Assembly (NCBI RefSeq): GCF_001685355.1
Contig: NZ_CP016438.1
Span: 8,246,001-8,310,000 of the forward strand
From: Streptomyces lincolnensis
Lineage (GTDB): Bacteria; Actinomycetota; Actinomycetes; Streptomycetales; Streptomycetaceae
Direction of reading: 5' to 3'
Length of the DNA stretch: 64,000 nt
Of the stretch, positions 24,785 through 33,292 are shown piece by piece. The notes under the pieces are model-generated. The model did not search any database. It had not been told where the DNA came from and worked only from the letters and a program-made list of their open reading frames with translations. Position numbers and translations under genes: made by a program. Position 1 is the first letter of the stretch, and the number at the start of each line of letters is the position of its first letter.

Positions 24785-24970
24785 TCAGGTCCGGTGCGGA
24801 CCCGGAGGGGTGAGGTGGGGAGCCGGGTCGGCCCCGGGCCGCGGCTCCTGGTGGTCCGGGGCCGCAGGGGCGCGCAGGGCGCCGGGCGCGAAGATGCTCA
24901 GGGCCAGGACCAAGGGGTGGTCGTCGCTCTCGCGGGGCGGTACGGGCGCGGGCACCGTCAGGACGCTCAT
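24785..24970 (-). CDS. Small protein of unknown function, last gene of PKS operon
   Basis: 61 residues. The ATG at 24968-24970 overlaps the stop of the lipocalin-like gene by 4 bp, the same coupling used through the operon, which argues that it is translated. The sequence has a short hydrophobic stretch (HPLVLALSIFAPGALRA, about 22-38) and then a Pro/His/Arg-rich tail. No family is recognised. It may instead be a non-functional tail of the operon. The 220 bp between it and hmuT show no gene. Confidence 0.4.
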   Translation of the reverse strand: MSVLTVPAPVPPRESDDHPLVLALSIFAPGALRAPAAPDHQEPRPGADPAPHLTPPGPHRT

Positions 24971-25362
24971 CGCTCCCTCCCGTGGGAGCCGGCCCGGCGC
25001 CAGACGAGCACACGCCGCCGGGGTGCCGCGTCCACCTCCCTGGTCGCACGGACGGTGAGCACGTCGCCGTCGAGTTCGGCGTCCCGGGTCTGCTCGACAC
25101 CGATCCAGTCGGGACGCGAGGAGATCCGGATGTGGTGCACCACCTGGCCGCCGGCCACGCGCCAGTCGCCCGCGTAGCCCATGTACGTCGGACCGGGGCC
25201 CGGTGCCGTGGGCATCATGCTGACCGAGACATGGCCGTCGCGGGTGTAGACGAGCATGCCCTCGGGTGCGGGGCCGAGCGGCCCGTCGCCTATCGGGAGT
25301 CCTGCCTCGTCCACGTCGTGGAACGCCTCCAGACGCCATACACCGACGAGTTCCGCGCTCAT
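24967..25362 (-). CDS. Lipocalin-like domain protein in PKS operon
   Basis: 131 residues matching the short lipocalin-like family (PF13924-type). It starts LVGVWRLEAFHDVDEAG, followed by MLVYTRDGHVSVSMMP, the YMGYAGDWRV strand and VVHHIRISSRPDWIGVEQTR. The fold is a small beta-barrel that could hold a hydrophobic intermediate. Such proteins occur as accessory genes in polyketide clusters, but their reaction is usually unknown. It overlaps the hydrolase upstream and the small ORF downstream by 4 bp each, so it is a true member of the PKS transcription unit. Confidence 0.78.
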   Translation of the reverse strand: MSAELVGVWRLEAFHDVDEAGLPIGDGPLGPAPEGMLVYTRDGHVSVSMMPTAPGPGPTYMGYAGDWRVAGGQVVHHIRISSRPDWIGVEQTRDAELDGDVLTVRATREVDAAPRRRVLVWRRAGSHGRER

Positions 25363-26258
25363 GCCGGGTGCTCCTTCCCGTCTCCGTCCGGGCGCAGGCA
25401 GTCCGCCACGAACCCGAGAACCCCCAGGTGGTAGGCGCGTGCCGTCCACCCCAGACTGATGTTGTGGCCGGCGTCGGGCTGGTGGTCGACCAGGACGCGG
25501 GGTGCCGCGTGCAGCCGTGACCGCAGCTGGGCGACGGCCCGCCGGTCGTGGCGCCACCAGTGCTCGTGCTCGGCGAACGTGAAGCGGACCGGCACCCGGA
25601 TCCGCCCCCCGATCCGGCGGAACGTCTCGGGCCAGCGGCCCGCGTCCGCCAGTTCGCGCGGTGGTGCGGGGGCGACGACGGCCCCGCTCGCCCGGAAGGT
25701 GCCCGGCGGATACAGGCGCAGCGGGCCCCAGTTGAGCCGCCACTGCGCGGCCCGGCCGGTCGTGGCGGTGGGCGGCACCAGGTACTCGTCGCCGCAGCCG
25801 GACACCGCGAGGCCCAGCAGCCCCGGTACCAGTCCGTCCGCCGCGATCCCCAGCGCGGGCTTGCCGCCGAAGGAATGTGCGAGCAGGAAGACGCCGGCGC
25901 CCGGCAGATGGCGGGCTGTCAGGTCTCGCACCGCCGCCGCGATCGTGGTCGCCTGCTCCATCACGCCCTGCCCCTCGGGCAGTCGGCGCGCCGAGAGGCC
26001 GTAGCCGGGACGGTCCAGGGCCACCGCCGCGAAGCCGAGGTCCGCGGCGAGGGCCAGGAACGAGGTGTCCGGCCGGGCCGTCCCGTGGAAGTACGCCGCG
26101 CTCATCCCCGCGCCGTGCAGGGCGACGACCGTGGCCCTGGGCGGGGTGTGTTCCGGGAGGGCGAGCAGCGCGGAGAGCGGGGTGCCGTCCGCGTCCAGGG
26201 TGATGCGGCGTACCGTCGCCGGCGGCCTCGCGGCGACGGCGGATCCGGCCGCCGTCAC
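25359..26258 (-). CDS. Alpha/beta hydrolase in PKS operon
   Basis: 299 residues. The oxyanion segment is VVALHGAGMSAAYF (near 45-58), the nucleophile elbow AHSFGG (about 130), the acid region FTFAEHEHWW and the likely catalytic His in HQPDAGHNISLG (near 270). It could release or cleave a polyketide intermediate, as the hydrolase AntI does in a bacterial anthraquinone pathway, or act as an editing thioesterase; neither is proven. The GTG at 26256-26258 overlaps the aromatase stop by 4 bp, and its own stop overlaps the lipocalin-like start. Confidence 0.82.
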   Translation of the reverse strand: MTAAGSAVAARPPATVRRITLDADGTPLSALLALPEHTPPRATVVALHGAGMSAAYFHGTARPDTSFLALAADLGFAAVALDRPGYGLSARRLPEGQGVMEQATTIAAAVRDLTARHLPGAGVFLLAHSFGGKPALGIAADGLVPGLLGLAVSGCGDEYLVPPTATTGRAAQWRLNWGPLRLYPPGTFRASGAVVAPAPPRELADAGRWPETFRRIGGRIRVPVRFTFAEHEHWWRHDRRAVAQLRSRLHAAPRVLVDHQPDAGHNISLGWTARAYHLGVLGFVADCLRPDGDGKEHPA

Positions 26259-27205
26259 GGTCGCGCGCCCTCGGCCCGCCGCTCCGCGTGCTCCCTGGCC
26301 AGGGAGAGCGTGGCGAGGCTGTTGGTGCTGAGCGCGGTACGGGCGTACGCGACCGCGTCCGGCACGGTCGCACCGGCCCCGAGGACCTTCTCGACGGCGT
26401 CGGGGTCGATGGTGAAGGTGTGCTGGGAGGAGGCCGTGACACCCCCGCCGTCGGCCGGGACGATCGTCCAGCGGCCGGTGTGCAGGGTCAGCAGGGCGGG
26501 CAGGGTGACCTGCTTGTACACGATCCGGTGCGGCGGCAGCCCGACGCGGTACGACTTGGTGGTGTGGGAACTGCCGTCCTTGGCCAGGGTGTCCATCTCC
26601 AGCGTTTGGAGTCCCGGCGCCGGCTCCTGAAGCCGTACCGCGAGGACATGCGGCAGGCGCTCGGTCCACAGGTCCGCCCGGTCGATGAAGTCGTAGACGT
26701 CCCCGACCTCGCCCCGGATCCGGACCGTGTCCTCGAAGGAGCAGGTCAGGCCGTCGTCGGCGGGGGACTCGGCGAGGGACTTGAGGGAGTCCAGCTCCGA
26801 GCGGGAGTTGCGGTCGACCACGTCGTGGAGCCAGGCGAGGCTCGCGCTGTCGGCCGCCCGGTAGTCGTGTGCCAGGCGCACCACCGACTCCCCGGAGGGC
26901 AGGGCCTCGACGTGCCACTCGCCGCCCATCGCGGCCACCGGGGGCGCGGTGATCTCCTGGCGGAAGCGGATGCGCAGGTGCTCCGGGTCCAGGCGGCGGT
27001 GCGAGGTCCAGTTCTTGACGGTGTCGCCCGCGGTCGCCCAGATGCGGATGCGTTCCTCGTGCTCACCGCACTCGACCTGTTCGACATGGATGTTCGGGGG
27101 GAAGAGCCGGGGCCAGTCCTCGGCCCGGGCCAGCAGGCCGTAGACGGTCTCGGCCGGTGCGGAGATCTTGATCTCGTGTCCGGACTCGTGCAGCTCGGAG
27201 GGCAT
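26255..27205 (-). CDS. Didomain aromatase/cyclase (ActVII-like)
   Basis: 316 residues, the same length as ActVII. It is built of two SRPBCC/START-like domains: residues about 1-150 (HEIKISAPAETVYGLLARAE opening) and about 160-300 (CSFEDTVRIRGEVGDVYDFI opening). Didomain ARO/CYCs act after C9 ketoreduction to form and aromatise the first ring of the poly-beta-ketone, matching the KR gene directly upstream. Start ATG 27203-27205 has AAGGAG at 7 nt. Confidence 0.92.
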   Translation of the reverse strand: MPSELHESGHEIKISAPAETVYGLLARAEDWPRLFPPNIHVEQVECGEHEERIRIWATAGDTVKNWTSHRRLDPEHLRIRFRQEITAPPVAAMGGEWHVEALPSGESVVRLAHDYRAADSASLAWLHDVVDRNSRSELDSLKSLAESPADDGLTCSFEDTVRIRGEVGDVYDFIDRADLWTERLPHVLAVRLQEPAPGLQTLEMDTLAKDGSSHTTKSYRVGLPPHRIVYKQVTLPALLTLHTGRWTIVPADGGGVTASSQHTFTIDPDAVEKVLGAGATVPDAVAYARTALSTNSLATLSLAREHAERRAEGARP

Positions 27206-27250
27206 GGGGTCACTCCTTGGGGCTGGGGGGAGGGAAGGCGCCGCGCGGAG

Positions 27251-28036
27251 TCAGAAGTTGCCGAGACCGCCGCAGACGTTCAGCGCCTGGGAGGTGATGG
27301 ACGCGGCGGTGTCGGAGACCAGGTAGCCGACCAGGCCGGCCACCTCCTCGGGCGTCGAGTAGCGGCCCAGCGGGATCTTCGCCCGGAACTTCTCCAGGAT
27401 CGCGTCCTGCGAAGTGCCGTACACGCGCGCGTAGTTCTCCCGCACCCGGTGGGCCATCGGTGTCTCGACGTAGCCGGGGCAGACCGCGTTGACGGTGATG
27501 CCGGTGGGCGCCAGTTCGTTGCCCAGCGCCTTGGTGAAGCCGACGACGCCGTGCTTGGAGGCGGAGTAGGGGGCGCCGAGCACCACGCCCTGCTTGCCCG
27601 CGGTGGAGGCGATGTTGACGATGCGGCCCCAGTCCCGGTTCCGTAGTCCGCCCGTGGTCAGCGCCTCCCGGGTCAGCCGGAACACGCTGTTGAGGTTGGT
27701 GTCGACGATGTCGTCCCACAGGTCGTCGGTGAGGTCGGCGGTGACTCCGCCACCGCTGATCCCCGCGTTGTTGACCAGGACGTCCACCGGTCCGTACCGC
27801 TCGACGGCCGCCCGCACGTACCCGCGGACCGAGTCCCGCGACCGTACGTCGAGCACGACACCGTCCACGTCGAGGCCGTCCTCCCGCAGTTCCTTGACCG
27901 TCACCAGCACCTTGTCCTCGGTCCGCGACCCGATGAACACCTGGTGTCCCTGCCCGGCCAGCAGCCGGGTCACGGCCAGGCCTATGCCGCTGGTGGCACC
28001 TGTCACCAGGGCGACGCGACGTTCCCGCTGAGTCAT
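27251..28036 (-). CDS. Type II polyketide ketoreductase (ActIII-like SDR)
   Basis: 261 residues, colinear with actinorhodin ActIII. It has the NADPH motif TGATSGIG (12-19), NNAG (89-92), catalytic Ser144, Tyr157 and Lys161 (YSASK), and the C-terminal QALNVCGGLGNF. It should reduce the C9 ketone of the ACP-bound or early cyclised chain. ActIII has Pro94-Gly95-Gly96, a motif tied to stereocontrol; here residue 94 is Ser (ISGGG). Start ATG 28034-28036 follows AGAGGAGAG. A 20-bp tandem duplication lies in the leader. Confidence 0.95.
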   Translation of the reverse strand: MTQRERRVALVTGATSGIGLAVTRLLAGQGHQVFIGSRTEDKVLVTVKELREDGLDVDGVVLDVRSRDSVRGYVRAAVERYGPVDVLVNNAGISGGGVTADLTDDLWDDIVDTNLNSVFRLTREALTTGGLRNRDWGRIVNIASTAGKQGVVLGAPYSASKHGVVGFTKALGNELAPTGITVNAVCPGYVETPMAHRVRENYARVYGTSQDAILEKFRAKIPLGRYSTPEEVAGLVGYLVSDTAASITSQALNVCGGLGNF

Positions 28037-28047
28037 CTCTCCTCTTT

Positions 28048-28087
28048 CCTGAGCGTGGTGCGTGGGTCCTGAGCGTGGTGTGTACGA
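28048..28087. repeat. Tandem 20-bp duplication in the ACP-KR spacer
   Basis: CCTGAGCGTGGTG occurs at 28048-28060 and again at 28068-28080, exactly 20 bp apart, with similar flanks. It lies in the 54-bp spacer between the ACP stop and the KR start and would be part of the KR ribosome-site leader. Confidence 0.6.
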
Positions 28088-28090
28088 CGG

Positions 28091-28357
28091 TCAGACGGGC
28101 TGGGCGGACAGATGCGCGCCGACGGCGTCGACGAACGCGCGAGGGGTGGTGGCGTCACCGAGGACGGTCTCGTCCAGCTCGATGCCGTACTCGCGCTCCA
28201 CCCGGCTCGCCGTCTCCAGCAGGGCGAGCGAGTCGTAGCCGATGTCGGTGAAGTCCGTGTCGAGGATGTCCGCCCGGAGGTCGGCGCCCTCGGGGACACC
28301 GGAGCCTTCGAGGAGGATCCGCTTGAGGTCGTCGAGCGTGAAGGTGGTTCGGGACAT
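28091..28357 (-). CDS. Type II PKS acyl carrier protein
   Basis: 88 residues, the standard size. The phosphopantetheine attachment site is Ser43 in DIGYDSLALLE, and the helical pattern LDDLKRILLEG and TPRAFVDAVGAHL is typical. It carries the growing chain between KS-alpha/CLF, KR and cyclases. It sits in the classic KS-CLF-ACP order with 107 bp to CLF; that spacer is repeat-rich. Start ATG 28355-28357 follows GGGCTGCTCCCTC with a weak ribosome site. Confidence 0.95.
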   Translation of the reverse strand: MSRTTFTLDDLKRILLEGSGVPEGADLRADILDTDFTDIGYDSLALLETASRVEREYGIELDETVLGDATTPRAFVDAVGAHLSAQPV

Positions 28358-28384
28358 GAGGGAGCAGCCCTTCTGGGAACGGAT

Positions 28385-28463
28385 GGTGATCGGGAGCGAG
28401 AGGGTGGTGCGGGGAACGAGACAGCGGTGCGGGGAACAGGACGGTGGATCGGGGACCGGGACG
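28385..28463. repeat. Degenerate ~20-bp tandem repeats in the CLF-ACP spacer
   Basis: Four imperfect units of about 20 bp follow one another. They are typified by GGTGCGGGGAACGAGACA and GCGGTGCGGGGAACAGGAC, then a GGTGGATCGGGGACCGGGAC unit. They fill almost the whole non-coding gap between the CLF stop and the ACP start. Confidence 0.6.
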
Positions 28464-28464
28464 G

Positions 28465-29658
28465 TCAGGAGCGCACGACCATCGCCGAGTTGAAGCCGCC
28501 GTGGCCGCGGGCCAGGATCAGCGCCGTGCGCAGACGGGCGGCGCGCGGCTGGGAGACGACCAGGTCGAGGCCGTGGCGGTCGGCGGGTTCGACATGGACC
28601 GTCGGGGGGATCAGGCCGTCCTTCAGGGCGAGGAAGGCCGTGGCCAGGTCGAGGGACGCGGCGCCCGCGTACAGGCGGCCCGTCATCGTCTTGGGCGCGG
28701 TGACCGGGACGCCGTACGCACCGAAGACCGTGGTGAGCGCATAGGCCTCGACGCTGTCGAGCTCGGGTTCGCCGGCGGCGTCCGCGAACACCACGTCCAC
28801 GTCGGCCGGGGCCAGGTCCGCGTCGGCGAGAGCGAGCTCCACGGCCCGGCGTAGACCTGGCTCGGGGCCGTCGAAGGTGGCCGCGTACCCGGCGATCTCG
28901 CCGTACACCGCGGCGCCCCGGGCGCGGGCGGAGTCGGCGGACTCCAGGATGAGCAGGGCCCCGCCCTCGCCCGGCACATGACCGCACGCCCGGTCGTCGA
29001 ACGGCAGGTAGGCGTGGGTGGGTTCATCCACGGTGCTCAGGCGGCCGCCGGTGTGCAGCCCGACCCAGCCCCAGGAACACAGCAGCGCGTCCACCGCTCC
29101 GGCGACGACGAGGGCGGTGCCCTTGCGGATCTGCCGGCGGGCGTGGGCCACCGCGTCCAGACCGCCGGCCTGGTCGGAGACGACGACGCCGCTCGGGCCC
29201 TTCATCCCGTTGCGGATGGAGATCTGGCCGGTGTTGACGGCGTAGAACCAGGCGAACGACTGGTACGCGCTGACGTACTGGCCGCCCCGGCTCCACAGGC
29301 TCTTCAACTCGCCCTGGCTGAACTCGAATCCGCCCGCCGAACTGGCGGTGATCACGCCCATGCCGTACTCCGGCAGCTGGGCGGGGACCACCCCCGCGTC
29401 CGCCAGGGCCCAGTCCGCGGCGACCAGCGAGAGCCGGGTGACCCGGTCCGTCTGCGGCAGCAGCCGGCTCGGCAGATGCTCCTCGGCCGTGAACCCGGCG
29501 ATCTCGCCGGCGAGTTTCGCCGGATAGCCGGAGGCGTCGAAGCGGGTGAGGGGACCGATGCCGCTCTTGCCGGCGAGGGCCGCGTTCCAGTAGTCCCGCG
29601 CGCCGAGCCCGTTGGGGGCGGCCACGCCCAGACCGGTCACCACCACGGAGTCGGTCAT
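28465..29658 (-). CDS. Ketosynthase beta / chain length factor
   Basis: 397 residues with the thiolase-like KS fold, but the active-site cysteine is replaced by Gln163 in [11 protein letters not shown], the hallmark of CLF. It pairs with KS-alpha as a heterodimer, sets polyketide length and decarboxylates malonyl-ACP. The glycine-rich C-terminal motif is [11 protein letters not shown]. The ATG at 29656-29658 overlaps the KS-alpha stop by 4 bp, giving the usual 1:1 coupling. Chain length cannot be predicted reliably by eye. Confidence 0.96.
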   Translation of the reverse strand: MTDSVVVTGLGVAAPNGLGARDYWNAALAGKSGIGPLTRFDASGYPAKLAGEIAGFTAEEHLPSRLLPQTDRVTRLSLVAADWALADAGVVPAQLPEYGMGVITASSAGGFEFSQGELKSLWSRGGQYVSAYQSFAWFYAVNTGQISIRNGMKGPSGVVVSDQAGGLDAVAHARRQIRKGTALVVAGAVDALLCSWGWVGLHTGGRLSTVDEPTHAYLPFDDRACGHVPGEGGALLILESADSARARGAAVYGEIAGYAATFDGPEPGLRRAVELALADADLAPADVDVVFADAAGEPELDSVEAYALTTVFGAYGVPVTAPKTMTGRLYAGAASLDLATAFLALKDGLIPPTVHVEPADRHGLDLVVSQPRAARLRTALILARGHGGFNSAMVVRS

Positions 29659-30926
29659 GCCATGCTCCTTTCCGGGCGGGCGAGCACCATCGCGCTCTGG
29701 AACCCGCCGAAGCCGCTGCCCACCGTGAGGACGGCGTCGACGATCTGGTCGCGTGCCGTCACCGGGACGTAGTCCAGGTCGCATTCCGGGTCGGGGGTCT
29801 CCAGGTTCGCCGTCGGCGGCACCACGTCGTGCCGGATCGCCAGGACGGAGGCCGCGATCTCGATGGAACCGATCGCGCCCAGCGAGTGCCCCACCATCGA
29901 CTTGATCGAGCTGACCGGGGTGACGTACGCGTGGCCGCCGAGGCTCCGTTTGAAGGCGGCGGTCTCGTGCCGGTCGTTCTGCTTGGTTCCCGAGCCGTGC
30001 GCGTTGATGTAGTCGATCTCGGTGGGGTCCATCCGGGCCTCGTCCAGGGCGACCGTGATGGCCTGCGCCATCTCCGCGCCGTCCGGACGCAGCCCCGTCA
30101 TGTGGTACGCGTTGCTGCGCGTCGCGTATCCCGCGATCTCCGCGTGGATACGGGCGCCACGGTGGCGCGCGGCCTCCAGCTCCTCCAGGACGAACACGGC
30201 CGCGCCTTCCCCGAGCACGAAGCCGTTGCGGCTGCGGTCGAACGGGCGGGAGGCGCGCTCCGGGTCGTCGTGCCGGGGCGTGGTCGCCTTGATGGCGTCG
30301 AAGCAGGCCATGGTGATGGGCGAGATCGGGGCGTCCGTGGCCCCGGCCACCATCACGTCGGTGGTGCCCTCCCGGATCAGCTCCGCCGCGTAGCCGACCG
30401 CGTCGAGCCCCGAGGTGCATCCCGCCGACACCACACCGCTCGGACCCTGGGCCCCGACGGCCCGGGCCACCTCGGCGGCGAAGGAACTGGGCACGAAGTG
30501 GTGGTAGAAGAACGGGTCGGCGTAGGTGTGGTCGACCAGGTCGAGCCGGCCGCCGTCGCTGACGACGCGGTAGTCCTGGTCCAGGCTCATGGTGGCGCCC
30601 ACCGCGCTGCCGATGGTGACGCCCGTCCGGTACGGGTCGAGGGCGCCCGGGGCCAGCCCGCTGTCGGTGACGGCGGCGCGCGCCGCGACCACCGCGAACT
30701 GGGCCGCCCGGTCCATCCGCCGGACGTCGTGCGGGGTCAGACCGTGGTCCTCCGGCACGAAGTCGATCTCCGCGGCGACGCGGGAACGGAAGGGAGCCGG
30801 GTCGAAGAAGCTGATGGTCCTGGTGGCCGTACGCCCGTCGGTCAGCAGGTCCCAGAAGGCGCCGGTGCCCACACCGCCCGGGGCGAGGACCTCCATGCCG
30901 GTGATGACCACGCGCCGCCCGCTCAT
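29655..30926 (-). CDS. Ketosynthase alpha (type II minimal PKS)
   Basis: 423 residues. Catalytic Cys170 is in [11 protein letters not shown], His310 in [12 protein letters not shown], Lys342 in SSIKSMVG, and His347 in GHSLGA. This is the full condensing triad set. It elongates the chain by decarboxylative Claisen condensation with CLF and ACP. Together with KR and ARO/CYC it defines a reduced aromatic polyketide pathway, not a spore-pigment (whiE) locus, because whiE lacks KR. Start ATG 30924-30926 overlaps the cyclase stop by 4 bp. Confidence 0.97.
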   Translation of the reverse strand: MSGRRVVITGMEVLAPGGVGTGAFWDLLTDGRTATRTISFFDPAPFRSRVAAEIDFVPEDHGLTPHDVRRMDRAAQFAVVAARAAVTDSGLAPGALDPYRTGVTIGSAVGATMSLDQDYRVVSDGGRLDLVDHTYADPFFYHHFVPSSFAAEVARAVGAQGPSGVVSAGCTSGLDAVGYAAELIREGTTDVMVAGATDAPISPITMACFDAIKATTPRHDDPERASRPFDRSRNGFVLGEGAAVFVLEELEAARHRGARIHAEIAGYATRSNAYHMTGLRPDGAEMAQAITVALDEARMDPTEIDYINAHGSGTKQNDRHETAAFKRSLGGHAYVTPVSSIKSMVGHSLGAIGSIEIAASVLAIRHDVVPPTANLETPDPECDLDYVPVTARDQIVDAVLTVGSGFGGFQSAMVLARPERSMA

Positions 30927-31519
30927 GCCGGGGTCTCCCAGCGGTAGAGGCGGGTGGCGACCTGGTCGGCGGTGGAGCGCCAGGTCGCCGGGTCGTACAC
31001 CGAGACCAGGGGCTCCAGTTCCCGGCAGATCTTGATGAACCGGGGGTCCGCCTCCTTCCACGCCCGGTCGATGAGGCGGTAGCCGTCCGTCTCCGCGAAG
31101 TCCTGGAGGTGGAAGTACACGCCGTCGAGACTGAACAGCCGGCGCCGGCGCGTTCCCATGCGGTGCGGGAAGTCGGTGGCGTCGAGTTCGGCGAACAGCG
31201 CGGAGACCTCCGGGATCACCGCCGGGTCCATCCGGTTCACGATGACCGTGCTGTGCAGGACCTCGCCGGCCGCGGCGGGCCTGCCGTCCCACTGGTAGAA
31301 GAGGGTCGCCTCCGCGTCGAGGGGGGATTCCAGGTCCGGTCCGGGCGCCTCGCCGTCGAAGTCCCGGATGTGGACCAGCAGGTCGTGGTAGCCGAAGAGC
31401 TGACGGCGGAGCAGACCTGCCGAGCGGGCTCCACGGGTGGCGTCGAATGCGGCGTAGGAATCGCGAATGTGCGCGATCCCGTCAGGTTCTGATCTGCCCA
31501 GCGCGACAGCAGTCTGCAC
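30923..31519 (-). CDS. TcmI-family polyketide cyclase, extended or didomain form
   Basis: 198 residues, nearly twice TcmI (about 109). The C-terminal half (about 95-165) has [40 protein letters not shown] and DF, the TcmI ferredoxin-like signature. The N-terminal half (about 15-60) repeats the later part of that signature ([20 protein letters not shown]), suggesting a truncated duplicate. TcmI-type enzymes form later rings of aromatic polyketides. It is the first gene of the main PKS operon. The GTG at 31517-31519 follows AAAGGGA; upstream lie a 15-bp tandem repeat and the promoter region. Confidence 0.8.
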   Translation of the reverse strand: MQTAVALGRSEPDGIAHIRDSYAAFDATRGARSAGLLRRQLFGYHDLLVHIRDFDGEAPGPDLESPLDAEATLFYQWDGRPAAAGEVLHSTVIVNRMDPAVIPEVSALFAELDATDFPHRMGTRRRRLFSLDGVYFHLQDFAETDGYRLIDRAWKEADPRFIKICRELEPLVSVYDPATWRSTADQVATRLYRWETPA

Positions 31520-31529
31520 GTCGTTCCCT

Positions 31530-31559
31530 TTCGTCCGCAGTGTTTTCGTCCGCAGTGTT
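31530..31559. repeat. Perfect 15-bp tandem repeat ahead of the PKS operon
   Basis: TTCGTCCGCAGTGTT occurs twice head to tail (31530-31544, 31545-31559), 11-40 bp upstream of the cyclase GTG. It overlaps the leader and could be a duplicated regulator half-site or simply a slippage product. Confidence 0.65.
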
Positions 31560-31669
31560 TCTGGCGTCTCCATACTCTGCCGCGGAAAGGGGCCGTACAA
31601 GGTTTTCCGATTCACGCTCAGGACATATCTCGGCAGGGAAATTCCGCCTTCTTCAGGGTTCTGTGCGGG

Positions 31670-31687
31670 GAATGTCAGGGGTAGTTC
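31670..31687 (-). promoter_or_regulatory. Motif shared by the PKS and P450 upstream regions
   Basis: Read on the minus strand, GAACTACCCCTGACATTC lies about 150 bp upstream of the cyclase start. The P450 upstream region has GAACTTCAATTGACATTC at 33277-33260 in the same orientation. Common bases are GAACT-W-C-N3-TGACATTC. This is a candidate site for the cluster's own regulator; the second copy also contains a TTGACA -35-like hexamer. Confidence 0.4.
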
Positions 31688-31702
31688 AGGAACCGCAGGT
31701 AC

Positions 31703-31738
31703 GAAGAAGGCCGATGCGGTGCCGCATCGGCCTTCTTC
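31703..31738. terminator. Perfect 17-bp stem terminator after ferredoxin gene
   Basis: GAAGAAGGCCGATGCGG, a 2-nt turn and its exact complement CCGCATCGGCCTTCTTC form a very strong hairpin 12 bp after the ferredoxin stop. It separates the P450-ferredoxin unit from the main PKS operon, which must have its own promoter in 31520-31702. Confidence 0.85.
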
Positions 31739-31750
31739 CGTGCACCGTGG

Positions 31751-31960
31751 TCAGTCCTCCACGATCGACAACGCGCCCGACGGGCAGAGGAACACCGCCT
31801 CCCGGGCCCGCGGCACCCGTGCGCCCTCCGCCCGGTGGGTGCGCAGCTCGACCACGCCCCGGTCGTCCTGCGCGAACATCGCCGGATCGGTGAGCACGCA
31901 CTGGCCGGCCCCGGTGCACACCTCCGGATCACCGGTGATCCGGACGGCCGCCCCGCTCAC
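31751..31960 (-). CDS. [3Fe-4S]-type ferredoxin paired with the P450
   Basis: 69 residues. The cluster ligands are in CTGAGQC (near residues 15-21) and the distal CPSG (about 59-62), the three-cysteine pattern of Streptomyces P450 ferredoxins. It should deliver electrons to the adjacent P450. The GTG at 31958-31960 overlaps the P450 stop by 4 bp. A strong terminator follows. The reductase must come from elsewhere in the genome. Confidence 0.92.
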   Translation of the reverse strand: MSGAAVRITGDPEVCTGAGQCVLTDPAMFAQDDRGVVELRTHRAEGARVPRAREAVFLCPSGALSIVED

Positions 31961-33180
31961 CACGTCACCGGGAGTTCGTACAGTCCGAACGCCAACGCGT
32001 CGTACTTGAAGGGGAGATCGGCCTCGTCGACGGCGAGGCGGAGCGTGGGGACGCGGGCGAAGAGGGTGTCGAAGACGATCTGGAGTTCCAGGCGCGAGAG
32101 GTTCTGGCCGAGGCACTGGTGCGGCCCGTAGCCGAACGCGACATGGTGCCGGGCGCCGCGCTCCAGGTCCAGCCGGTCGGGATCCGGGAACGCCGAGGGG
32201 TCGCGGTTGGCGGCGAACACCGAGGCCATCACACCGTCCCCGGCGCGGATCGTCTCGCCGCCGATCTCGACGTCCTCCAGGGCCACCCGCCCCGCGGCCA
32301 CGTCGAGGATGGAGTAGAAGCGCAGCAACTCCTCCACCGCCACCGAGGTCCTGGCCGGGTCCGTCCGGATCGCCGCGAGCCAGTCGGGGCGGGTGAGGAA
32401 GGTGTGGACACCGAGGGCGATCATGCTCGCGCTGGACTCGTAGCCGGCGATCAGCAGGAGCTGGGCGAGGCTGTTGAGCCCCTCGCGGTCGATCTCGCCG
32501 GTCTCCTCCCGCTGGAGGGCGATCTGACGGCTGATCAGGTCGTCGCCCGGGTGGGCCTCCTTCTCCGCGATCAGGTCGTCGAAGTACTTCCGCAGCCCGA
32601 TCGAGATCTGCACCCGCTCTTCGCCGGAGGTCTTGCGCCACAGCATGCGGTGCACGAGGTCGATGAAGTAGGCGTGGTCGGCGTGGTTGGCGCCGACCAG
32701 CTCGGCGAGCAGCAACGTCGGTACCGGGAGGGCCAGTTCGGCCACCAGGTCGACCGGCTGGGGCAGGTCCAGGATCCGGTCGACGCAGTCGTCGACCAGT
32801 TTCTGGATCGTCGGCCTCAGCTCGGCGACCCGGCGCACCGAGAAGTCGCTGATGACCCGGCGGCGGACCGCGGAGTGCTCGGCGCCGTCCATGCTGATCA
32901 TGAACTTCGGCTGTTTGCTCAGCCCCTCGCGCTGGCCCAGCGCGAGATTGGGAAAGCCCTCGGCCAGGCGGTCGGCACCGAACCGAGGATCGGAGAGCAC
33001 GGCGCGCACATCCTCGTAGCGGCTCAGGAACCACACGGGCTGACCGTCGCTCATCACCACCTTGCTGACCGGTTCCTCGGTGCGCAGGCGGGTGTAGACC
33101 TCCGGTATTTCATAGGGGCAGCGGCGGGTCACCGGGTAATGCGGCAGCTTGGCGACTTCCTCGGGATCCAGATTGAGCAT
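31957..33180 (-). CDS. Cytochrome P450, PKS tailoring oxidase
   Basis: 407 residues. The haem loop is FGYGPHQCLGQ with Cys356, and the K-helix motif is EELLR (283-287). The I-helix reads AGYESS (245-250), where most bacterial P450s have AGxxT, so the acid-alcohol pair is Glu-Ser. It likely hydroxylates, couples or rearranges the aromatic polyketide. The ATG at 33178-33180 follows GAGGAG at 4 nt. A 32-bp dyad lies 73-104 bp upstream, between this gene and the TetR stop. Confidence 0.93.
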   Translation of the reverse strand: MLNLDPEEVAKLPHYPVTRRCPYEIPEVYTRLRTEEPVSKVVMSDGQPVWFLSRYEDVRAVLSDPRFGADRLAEGFPNLALGQREGLSKQPKFMISMDGAEHSAVRRRVISDFSVRRVAELRPTIQKLVDDCVDRILDLPQPVDLVAELALPVPTLLLAELVGANHADHAYFIDLVHRMLWRKTSGEERVQISIGLRKYFDDLIAEKEAHPGDDLISRQIALQREETGEIDREGLNSLAQLLLIAGYESSASMIALGVHTFLTRPDWLAAIRTDPARTSVAVEELLRFYSILDVAAGRVALEDVEIGGETIRAGDGVMASVFAANRDPSAFPDPDRLDLERGARHHVAFGYGPHQCLGQNLSRLELQIVFDTLFARVPTLRLAVDEADLPFKYDALAFGLYELPVTW

Positions 33181-33252
33181 GATGCTCCTCAAGGCGTGGT
33201 GGATTGTCCCCGCAGACCCGAGGGACTGTAGTCGCGGCGCCGCCGGAGCAAG

Positions 33253-33284
33253 GTCAGGAGAATGTCAATTGAAGTTCTTCTGAC
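33253..33284. promoter_or_regulatory. 32-bp near-perfect dyad upstream of the P450 gene
   Basis: GTCAGGAGAA and TTCTTCTGAC (9 of 10 complementary) flank a 12-bp centre that contains the perfect palindrome TCAATTGA on the same axis. It sits in the 112-bp gap between the TetR stop and the P450 start. This is a good candidate operator for the cluster's TetR repressor, and it overlaps the motif shared with the PKS promoter. Confidence 0.55.
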
Positions 33285-33292
33285 ACTGCTTT

